A DNA stretch of 22,329 nt, taken from positions 1 through 22,329 of IMG/VR virus record IMGVR_UViG_3300010883_000558, one strand, 5' to 3'. Under the pieces are notes generated by a model, which worked only from the letters and a program-made list of their open reading frames with translations, ran no database searches and was not told the DNA's origin. Shown one piece after another: positions 1 to 5,926 of this stretch. Both the position numbers and the translations under genes were made by a program. Numbering within the stretch: position 1 is the stretch's first letter; every line of letters begins with the position of its first letter. The DNA comes from a virus.

Positions 1-1032
1 AAAGAAAAAAGACACATTAAAGAAATAATTGAAGATGAAGAAACAATCACAGTCATTTATGGAAAAGACGAACATTTTGAAGGAATCAAAATTGCCGACT
101 CAGACGACCCCGAAGATGATGATTCAGAAGTTATCCCTGAGTCTGTTGAGGACTCTGATATGCACGATGATGAGGAAGACGAAATGGTGGAAGAGGAAGA
201 TGAAATGGATGAAGATGAAGAGGAGGATGATGTGGAAGAAAATATGGACCATTTAGAAGACGAGGAGGAAGAAGAAGAAGAAGAAGAAGTTGAGGAATCT
301 GATATGCATGAAGATGAGGAAGATGAGGAAGAAATTATTGATGAAGATGAAGATGAAATTGATGATGAAGAAGAATTAGAAGAGGACGAAGAAGAAGATG
401 AGGAGGAAGAAAAAAATCGTTCAATTTGGGATAAAAAAGATACTACTGAAAAAAGGTTTTTTACTGTTGAAACAAGATTAAAGAAAAAAGGTAAAAGAAA
501 TATTGTTGAAGGACATGCTGCTGTATTTGGACAATTGTCTGAAGACTTAGGAGGTTTTCAAGAAAGAATTTTACCAGGAGCTTTTGATACTGTATTAGGA
601 AATGATGTAAGAGCATTTTTTAATCACGATCCGAATTTTATTTTAGGTCGAAGTTCAGCGGGGACATTAAAATTAGCAGTAGATAAAAAGGGATTGAAAT
701 ATTCATTTGATGTTCCGGATACAACAGCGGGTAGAGATTTATTAGTATCGATGAAGAGAGGCGATATAACACAGTCCTCATTCGCTTTCACAGTGGAAAA
801 GGACTCGTGGTCGGAAAAGAGAGGAAAAGAGATTAGAACGATTGAAAAGGTTTCAAGATTATATGATGTCAGTCCTGTTTCAATCCCAGCTTATCCTGAT
901 GCCAATGATTTAGCAATAGCACAAAGAAGTAGAATGATAAATAATGACAAAACAAAAATTAACGGAGAAAATAGATACGAGTACAAAAGGAGTTTGTTAG
1001 GATTAAAAATTAATATATTAAAAAGAAAATAA
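1..1032 (+). CDS. HK97-family prohead protease with long acidic N-terminal extension (5' partial)
   Basis: The reading frame is open from base 1, so the start lies upstream; the first in-frame ATG is at 160, inside the acidic region, and is probably internal. The encoded part has three zones. About 35 residues have ordinary composition (1-105). About 105 residues are almost pure Asp/Glu (roughly 106-414). A C-terminal domain (about 450-930) has HK97 prohead protease (peptidase U35/S78) features: an EGHAAVFG-like strand, PGAFD, the NHDP histidine (codon 625-627), DITQSSFAF carrying the candidate nucleophilic serine (775-780), and YDVSPVSIPAYPD. In this family the protease matures the capsid shell by removing the delta domain of the major capsid protein, which is the next gene, one base downstream. 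The acidic block contains a duplicated SDMH-(D/E)-DEEDE segment 144 nt apart. The acidic extension is far outside the usual family plan; whether the first residues belong to a separate domain cannot be seen. Confidence 0.88.
   Translation, partial: KEKRHIKEIIEDEETITVIYGKDEHFEGIKIADSDDPEDDDSEVIPESVEDSDMHDDEEDEMVEEEDEMDEDEEEDDVEENMDHLEDEEEEEEEEEVEESDMHEDEEDEEEIIDEDEDEIDDEEELEEDEEEDEEEEKNRSIWDKKDTTEKRFFTVETRLKKKGKRNIVEGHAAVFGQLSEDLGGFQERILPGAFDTVLGNDVRAFFNHDPNFILGRSSAGTLKLAVDKKGLKYSFDVPDTTAGRDLLVSMKRGDITQSSFAFTVEKDSWSEKRGKEIRTIEKVSRLYDVSPVSIPAYPDANDLAIAQRSRMINNDKTKINGENRYEYKRSLLGLKINILKRK
145..327 (+). repeat. Duplicated acidic-coding segment, 144-nt offset
   Basis: Two near-identical 39-nt stretches at 145-183 and 289-327 both encode V-E-(D/E)-SDMH-(D/E)-DEEDE. 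They are offset by exactly 144 nt (48 codons). The sequence between is GAA/GAT/GAG-rich and low in complexity. This looks like past slippage or tandem duplication within the Asp/Glu block of the protease gene. Confidence 0.7.
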
Positions 1033-1033
1033 A

Positions 1034-2278
1034 ATGAAAAAAAGTTTAGAGTTAAAAGAAACTCGTTCGGACTATGTTTCTAAATTGGAGGTAGTGCATT
1101 CAAAAGCAACTACTGAAAAGAGAGAGCTTAGTAAAATCGAGGGTAAAAATGTAGATAAATACATTTCAAAAATTGATGCATTAGATGTATCAATAAATAG
1201 AGCTGAAAAAATAGAGGCTGAATTAAGAGCTAATGTTTCGGTTGCGGGTGCTCCATTACAAAGTGTAAAAGCTGATAAGAGATATTCTATTCAATCAGCA
1301 ATTAATGGAATGGTAAATGGAACACTTTCTGGGATTGAAAAAGAGTATGACCAGGAAGCTCGTTTAAACAACACAATTACAGGATTAGGGATACCTACGA
1401 TGGTAATGGGTGAAAAAAGAAACAACCCTCAAGTTACTTCAAATGCAACAGGAATGATTGCTACTGAAGTTGGAGATTGGGCTGAAACTTTACAACAAAG
1501 AACTGTGTTAGGAGATTTAGCAACATGGATGTATGGATTAAGTGGAGATATGAAACTTCCTACATTAAGCGGTACTACTGCTGGTTGGACTCTTGAATCA
1601 ACTGCGGCTGCTCCTACTACTGCAAACGATGCTGCAACTGTTGTAAATTCAACTACTTTACAACCAAAGCAGTTAGATTCTTACATGGATATTTCTAAAA
1701 TGTTATTGGCTCAAACTAATGGTTCAGTTGAGAATATTATTAGAACAGATATGAATAATGCAATTGCTTCAACTTTAGAGGCTGCTGTATTAGGAGTAAA
1801 TGCTGGTGCTGGTGCGGTTCCTCAAGGTGTATTTAATGCGGGGACACAAAATGTTGCAACAGGTGCTATGACTTATGCATCTATTTTAGAGATGGAAGCT
1901 GATTTAGCTGTATCGGGTGCTGACTTTGGTAGACTTGCATATATCACAACTCCAAGCGGAAGAGCGTTGTTGAAAGATATTGTTGGACAACCAACATCGG
2001 GAACTAACTTTGCTGGGTCTCCAATTTTCCATGATGATTCGATAGATGGATACGATGCAAGAGCAACAGGAAATACATCTTCTATTGCTGGTGGTAATCC
2101 AAATGGACTTGTTCTTGGACGTTGGGATGATTGTGTAATTGGTCAGTTTGGAACTGCACTTGATGTGGTGGTTGACCCTTACACTTTAGCATTAAACGGA
2201 CAAGTTAGAATCGTTTTGATGTCTTATTGGGATACTGTATTTAGAAGAGCTGCTTCGTTTCAATATACATATTACTAG
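1034..2278 (+). CDS. Major capsid protein, HK97 fold
   Basis: This 414-residue protein forms the icosahedral shell. Residues 1 to about 85 are charged and helical, as expected for a delta (scaffolding) domain removed by the protease encoded just upstream; I cannot place the cleavage site exactly (candidates lie around residues 70-110). The core starts near the segment LSGDMKLPTLSGTTAGW with a following W-x-x-E, typical of the first HK97 strand region. It ends with a hydrophobic strand and FRRAASFQ, like the C-terminal P-domain strand of the family. The start follows the protease stop by one base. The gene is followed by a strong hairpin, which fits separate high-level expression. Confidence 0.92.
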   Translation: MKKSLELKETRSDYVSKLEVVHSKATTEKRELSKIEGKNVDKYISKIDALDVSINRAEKIEAELRANVSVAGAPLQSVKADKRYSIQSAINGMVNGTLSGIEKEYDQEARLNNTITGLGIPTMVMGEKRNNPQVTSNATGMIATEVGDWAETLQQRTVLGDLATWMYGLSGDMKLPTLSGTTAGWTLESTAAAPTTANDAATVVNSTTLQPKQLDSYMDISKMLLAQTNGSVENIIRTDMNNAIASTLEAAVLGVNAGAGAVPQGVFNAGTQNVATGAMTYASILEMEADLAVSGADFGRLAYITTPSGRALLKDIVGQPTSGTNFAGSPIFHDDSIDGYDARATGNTSSIAGGNPNGLVLGRWDDCVIGQFGTALDVVVDPYTLALNGQVRIVLMSYWDTVFRRAASFQYTYY

Positions 2279-2296
2279 ATTGATTTTTGGGAGTTT

Positions 2297-2319
2297 TCGG
2301 GGGGTATTTTACCCTCCGA
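2297..2319 (+). terminator. Hairpin terminator after the capsid gene
   Basis: TCGGGGGGTA (2297-2306), a three-base loop TTT and TACCCTCCGA (2310-2319) form a 10-bp stem with one G-T wobble. Only a short T-rich stretch (TTTCT) follows. It lies 18 nt after the capsid stop, so it is probably a partial terminator or 3' stabiliser of the capsid message. Confidence 0.65.
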
Positions 2320-2523
2320 TTTCTACCAATTTTACAAGTTTTTACCAAATTGCGTGAATTAGTTTTAAGCGTGTTTTTACACGGTCTAAACGAGTATCGT
2401 TGTTCACAGGTATACTTGCATATAAAACAAAAGTTCATTGATTCACTAGGTATAGAACTTTGAAAAAAAAGTTTCAATAAGGGTAAAAAAAAAGAGTTAA
2501 AAAACACAATAAAAACAGTCAAA
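2320..2523 (+). promoter_or_regulatory. Intergenic region between capsid and connector genes, possible promoter
   Basis: No gene is seen on either strand; a minus-strand frame crossing here has no recognisable content. GAACTTTG at 2455-2462 differs from the Bacteroidota -7 element TAnnTTTG at one defined base, and a TTG at 2438-2440 lies upstream, but the 14-nt spacing is short. GTGTTTTTACAC (2371-2382) can form a tiny hairpin and belongs to a motif shared with the region before the gene at 20002. The last 60 bases are an A-rich leader. A promoter is expected after the capsid terminator but is not proven by these matches. Confidence 0.3.
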
Positions 2524-3135
2524 ATGGCAAGAAGTGCATTCATAGAAACACCATCTCAATTGCTAGTTGTAACACTTGCTGAAGCTAAAAAACATCTTCG
2601 AGTTTCACACACAGATGATGATGATTACATCACAAGTTTAATTCATTCATCTAAATTGGATGTTGAAAAATATTGTAATATTATTTTAATGAGAACGACT
2701 GTAATTCAAAATGCAGATTGTTGGACAGATATCGGAGAATTGTATTTTTCGCCTGTTGAAAATTCGGGTGCTATTTCATTAACTCATATTAAATATTACG
2801 ATGATGCAAATGTTCCAACACAACAAACTTGGGCTTCATCAAATTATAATTTCGACAATACTTCATGTCCGTCAAGAATAGGTTTGATGCCGAATGCAGA
2901 TTTACCAGGTCATGCAAATATGTTAAATGCAATAGAAGTCAAATACTCTGTTGGTTTTTCAGCTGCTGATTTAGTACCTAAATTATTAAAACAATGTATC
3001 TTAATTTTGTGCGGACAATGGTATGAAAATAGACAGGAAGCTGTAATAGGACGAAGTGTAGGAACGATACCTATGACAGCTAGATATATAATGGATAAAT
3101 ATAAGATACGAACTATGGGATTACCGACATGTTAA
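2524..3135 (+). CDS. Head-tail connector (gp6 / phiE125 gp8-like)
   Basis: This 203-residue protein matches the head-tail connector family found right after the capsid gene in HK97-like phages: an N-terminal TLAEAKKHLRVSHTDDDDYITSLIHSSKLDVEKYC helical segment (residues about 17-51), a beta-rich middle, and a C-terminal helical part with LLKQCILILCGQWYENRQE. Such proteins form a ring under the portal. It begins the connector-tail run after a 245-nt gap and overlaps the next gene by 7 nt (ATGTTAA). The start has an A-rich leader and no Shine-Dalgarno sequence. Confidence 0.85.
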   Translation: MARSAFIETPSQLLVVTLAEAKKHLRVSHTDDDDYITSLIHSSKLDVEKYCNIILMRTTVIQNADCWTDIGELYFSPVENSGAISLTHIKYYDDANVPTQQTWASSNYNFDNTSCPSRIGLMPNADLPGHANMLNAIEVKYSVGFSAADLVPKLLKQCILILCGQWYENRQEAVIGRSVGTIPMTARYIMDKYKIRTMGLPTC

Positions 3136-3515
3136 ATATAGGAAGTTTCGATAGAATAATACAATTGTGTAATATGACTACCTCATCTGAAACAGATGGA
3201 GGTATTTTATATGATATAAGTGGTGGATTTTCCGAGTATGCATTTGTTGAGTGGAAAGATGGAAAAAGTAGTGAGTCAGATAACGGTAATTTAGTAGAAC
3301 AAACGGTAGAATTTACAATTAGGAATATATCAATTCAACAAAAACGAGTAACAGGTAATAGTCATATAATTAAGTTTCCAATGGGAGCGGGAGGAATTGA
3401 GATAGGAGGCGAAACTCAATATTACACTATTGTAGGGACAAGAATTTGGGGAGGGAGAGAAAAATATAAAACATTAATTTGTGATATCAACACAAATATA
3501 TCACAAACCTCATAG
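3129..3515 (+). CDS. Head closure / head-tail joining protein
   Basis: At 128 residues it has the length and pattern of the phage head-tail joining family (SPP1 gp16-like): SFDRIIQLCNMTTSSETDGG near the N terminus, then A-x-V-E-W-K-x-G-K, then a beta-rich stretch ending in YYTIVGTRIWGGREKYKTLIC. Members cap the connector and prevent DNA leakage. Position between the connector and the gp10-like gene agrees. The short sequence and family divergence limit certainty. Confidence 0.75.
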   Translation: MLNIGSFDRIIQLCNMTTSSETDGGILYDISGGFSEYAFVEWKDGKSSESDNGNLVEQTVEFTIRNISIQQKRVTGNSHIIKFPMGAGGIEIGGETQYYTIVGTRIWGGREKYKTLICDINTNISQTS

Positions 3516-3516
3516 T

Positions 3517-4062
3517 ATGATAACAATGAAATTAGAGGGAGGTAATTTAGCATCATCGGCATTCATTGGAGTAATGAAAGATGTGAAAGATAGGAGAAAA
3601 ATGATAAAAGAGGTTATTCTTCCAGCTGCAAAAATAGTTAAAAAGGTAATGATTGGAATGGCTCCTATGCTAACAACTGCTCCATCGTTTAATGTATATC
3701 GGACACCGAAATTAAAACAGGGGATGAGAGCACCGAATGGAATGGGAAAGATTTATGTGGCAATTAAGCCCGGACAATTAAAAAAATCAATTAGTTATTT
3801 CCATACAAAAGCAACAACAAAGGCGGGGGCTGTAAATGTAGGTCCGAGATATAAAAAAGGAGTATGGCTTAAACCCGAAAAGGGAGGATGGTATTTATTT
3901 ATGGTTCAATACGGGACTGATAGTGTGAAACCTCAACCATTTGTATTACCTGCTTTATTATCTACTAAAAAGGGTGTAGGTAATTTGATGGAAAAGAATA
4001 TGAATAAAAGATTGAAAACAATAGTATCTAAAAATGGAAAAAATATTTTAGAATTTAGGTAA
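3517..4062 (+). CDS. HK97 gp10-like neck / tail-joining protein
   Basis: From ATG 3517, one base after the preceding stop, this encodes 181 residues; an upstream in-frame GTG at 3481 would overlap the previous gene by 35 nt and is less likely. Features of the HK97 gp10 family include a basic helical N-terminal half, GQLKKSISYF (start of the conserved strand region), and a C-terminal segment with YGTDSVKPQPFVLPAL, the family's typical G-T/P-x-P-F-x-x-P-A pattern. It shares one base (TAATG) with the next gene. Confidence 0.8.
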   Translation: MITMKLEGGNLASSAFIGVMKDVKDRRKMIKEVILPAAKIVKKVMIGMAPMLTTAPSFNVYRTPKLKQGMRAPNGMGKIYVAIKPGQLKKSISYFHTKATTKAGAVNVGPRYKKGVWLKPEKGGWYLFMVQYGTDSVKPQPFVLPALLSTKKGVGNLMEKNMNKRLKTIVSKNGKNILEFR

Positions 4063-4511
4063 TGAGTATAGAAACAGGAATATATAAGATTTTAAGTACT
4101 GCAGCGAGTTTATCGGGTGTGAGTATTAGCTTTGGAATAGCTCCTCCTATTAATTCAACTACCTCTACACCAAACCCACAAGATTATATTGTATTTTATA
4201 GAAATACAACAACTCCAAATGATACAAAAACAGGTAATGCTATTGGAACGGTAAATTTATTGAGTGGGAAATCTACTTTAGATGTTTGTACTATTCAAAT
4301 AAATTGTTTTTCAGTAAGGTCTACATCTTCATCTACATTAGCAAACAATGTCAGGAACGCTTTAGATAGGGTTTCCGGGACTTTTAGTGGAGTAGTGATA
4401 CAAAGTATACAATTCACAAATGAAGTGAGTATGTTTGAATTTAACGAATCGTATAATACAAAAGGATTATATCAATACACATTATATTTTGATGTGAGGT
4501 ACAAACCTTAA
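4062..4511 (+). CDS. Tail completion / terminator protein (DUF3168-like)
   Basis: This 149-residue protein begins MSIETGIYKILS, which is the common opening of the DUF3168 tail-completion family, and has the DYIVFYR strand, an N-N-V-R-N-A-L-D-R helix and a final beta strand LYFDVRYK. The family caps the tail tube and joins it to the neck. The gene position between gp10-like and tail tube genes is the canonical one. It starts on the last base of the previous stop. Confidence 0.78.
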   Translation: MSIETGIYKILSTAASLSGVSISFGIAPPINSTTSTPNPQDYIVFYRNTTTPNDTKTGNAIGTVNLLSGKSTLDVCTIQINCFSVRSTSSSTLANNVRNALDRVSGTFSGVVIQSIQFTNEVSMFEFNESYNTKGLYQYTLYFDVRYKP

Positions 4512-4533
4512 TTTTAATAACAAATCAATAAAA

Positions 4534-4713
4534 ATGGAAAAATATATTTTACTCAAAAAACTAGGAAACCAAAAAAAAGGTAGCTCAATATTAATACATG
4601 AATTTCAAAAGGAACATTTTATAGAAAAGGGATTGATAGAGGGGAAAATTAAAAAAACAAAAACAAAAAAGGTAGTAGAAGAACAATTAGATACGGAAAT
4701 AGAAATTAAATAA
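4534..4713 (+). CDS. Small conserved-position head-tail region protein (59 aa)
   Basis: ATG at 4534 after an A-rich leader opens a 59-codon gene ending TAA at 4711. The protein begins MEKYILLKKLGNQKKGSSIL and has EFQKEHFIEKGLIEG, then a lysine/glutamate tail. Phages of this type often encode at this position a tiny protein with a beta-like start, a short helix and a 'K-G-L-I-E' ending; the role is unknown. It fills the gap between tail completion and tail tube genes almost exactly. Confidence 0.65.
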   Translation: MEKYILLKKLGNQKKGSSILIHEFQKEHFIEKGLIEGKIKKTKTKKVVEEQLDTEIEIK

Positions 4714-4737
4714 TAACAATTTTAAAAAAATAATAAA

Positions 4738-5175
4738 ATGGCAACAACTAATGTAATCAATGGAACTCTCGCTGTGTTAAAAACAGGGACAGACCATGCA
4801 ACAGCAACAGCATTCGCTTTTTCAACGAGTGCATCTATTTCTTTATCTATGGATACAAGAGATATTTCAAACAAATCTTCGGCAGGTTGGAGAGAATTAT
4901 TAGAGGCACAAATGAGTTGGAGTGCATCTTTAGAGGGATTATATGCAATCGAAGATGCAGCAGCAGCACCAGTTAAGAATTACGATGAATTATATGATTT
5001 ACTAACTTCAAGAACTAACACTTTTTTAGAATTATCTACAGGAGTAACAGGAGATTTCTATTATTACGGTAAAGTATATTTAACATCGTTAGAACAATCG
5101 GCTCCCCTAGAGGATAACATGACTTTTTCGGCTACATTTGAAGGCACAGCCGCTTTGACTAAAGGAACGATATAA
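4738..5175 (+). CDS. Major tail tube protein
   Basis: 145 residues. The N-terminal half has the 'NGTLAVLKTG ... SISLSMDTRDISNKSSAGWRELLEAQMSWSASLEG' arrangement typical of TP901-1/phi13-type major tail proteins: small-residue-rich strands, then D-x-S-N-K and W-S-x-S-x-E-G. The end is a beta-strand pair (FSATFEGTAALTKG). It stacks as hexamers to form the tail tube. Placement just before the chaperone frames and tape measure gene is canonical. A hairpin follows. Confidence 0.85.
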   Translation: MATTNVINGTLAVLKTGTDHATATAFAFSTSASISLSMDTRDISNKSSAGWRELLEAQMSWSASLEGLYAIEDAAAAPVKNYDELYDLLTSRTNTFLELSTGVTGDFYYYGKVYLTSLEQSAPLEDNMTFSATFEGTAALTKGTI

Positions 5176-5193
5176 TAATTTGGATGAGGTTTT

Positions 5194-5222
5194 GGGGAAT
5201 TCTACCTTTCGTGGTGTTCCCC
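5194..5222 (+). terminator. Hairpin after the tail tube gene
   Basis: GGGGAA (5194-5199) pairs with TTCCCC (5217-5222), with an inner ACC/GGT pairing. No real T-tract follows, so it may be a partial terminator or 3' stabiliser that lets the tube gene be expressed more than the genes after it. Confidence 0.5.
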
Positions 5223-5251
5223 TTAACTGATTCCTATAAAACACGAAAGAT

Positions 5252-5596
5252 ATGTATGAATATGTAAAGATGGACGGGAAAAGTTATCCTGTAAAATTCG
5301 GTTTCAACGCTCTTAGACATTTTAGTAGAATGACAGGGACTTCAATCAATGATATGGAAAGGATAGGACAGGATATGACCTTTGATACCGCTTTGAGTTT
5401 AATATTTTGCGGATTGAAAGATGGTGCAAGAGCTTCAAAAGAAGATTTCATCTTAACGATGGATGATTTGGGAGATATATTAGATAATGACATGAGTGGT
5501 ATTGAAAAATGTATGGAGTTATTTGCAAGTCAGATGGGTAAAAGTCAAAAAAAAAAGGAAGTAGTAGTAAAAAGGAAGCCACACAAGAAGAAATAG
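5252..5596 (+). CDS. Tail assembly chaperone, short form (gpG-like)
   Basis: 114 residues read without frameshifting. It opens MYEYVKMDGKSYPVKFGFNA, typical of the G-type chaperone with an 'FGxNALRHFSRMTG' helix. It ends in a lysine-rich tail encoded after an A10 run at 5547-5556. These chaperones coat the tape measure protein during tail assembly. The short form stops at 5594-5596; the -1 frame continues into the partner domain (see the frameshift feature). Little expression of the downstream frame is expected without the shift. Confidence 0.85.
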   Translation: MYEYVKMDGKSYPVKFGFNALRHFSRMTGTSINDMERIGQDMTFDTALSLIFCGLKDGARASKEDFILTMDDLGDILDNDMSGIEKCMELFASQMGKSQKKKEVVVKRKPHKKK

Positions 5597-5925
5597 AGTG
5601 GACTTTTGATTTGATTGAAGAATTAGGGATAGGAAGATTACAAATGACCTATTATGAGTTATACGATTTAACTCCTCGAGTTTTTTGGAATGCTGTTGAT
5701 GGTTATTGGGATAATCAACAAACAATAGACAGAAAAGAATGGGAGAGAGTGAGATGGCAAACTACTTGTTTAATTAATGTTCAACTTCCACGAGGAAAAC
5801 AGATTACTATACATAAATTGATAAAGTTTGACTGGGAAAAAGACGATATTACTAACGAAATGGATGATTATAATACTGTAAAAAAGGAGTATGAGAAATA
5901 TGAAAACATTAAAAAACTAAAATAA
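5252..5925 (+). CDS. Tail assembly chaperone, -1 frameshift fusion (gpG-T-like)
   Basis: Reading 5252-5557 then continuing in the -1 frame from 5557 gives 102 + 122 = 224 residues. The -1 frame is open from 5542 to its stop at 5923 and encodes a T-type domain with EIEWTFDLIEELGIG, LTPRVFWNAVDGYWDNQQ and a charged C terminus. This frame has no convincing start of its own: the first candidate is a TTG at 5611, inside conserved-looking sequence. Tailed phages very commonly make the two chaperones from one frameshift like this, just upstream of the tape measure gene. The fused form binds the tape measure protein and recruits tube subunits. Confidence 0.85.
5551..5557 (+). promoter_or_regulatory. 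-1 ribosomal frameshift site (A AAA AAG in an A10 run)
   Basis: In the zero frame the codons read CAA AAA AAA AAG, so A-AAA-AAG at 5551-5557 is a classic slippery heptamer inside A10 (5547-5556). Slipping back one base joins the gpG-like frame to the T-like frame. Only a weak CCAC/GTGG pairing (5579-5582 with 5598-5601) lies downstream; no strong pseudoknot is evident. Confidence 0.8.
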
Positions 5926-5926
5926 C

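Noticed and set aside
29-256. Plus-strand 75-residue Met/Lys-rich frame
   Set aside because: Shadow of the acidic codon run: GAA/GAT repeats read one base off give Lys/Met/Arg.
2241-2543. Minus-strand 100-residue frame over the capsid/connector gap
   Set aside because: No family resemblance, overlaps the ends of two real genes, and includes the terminator stem.
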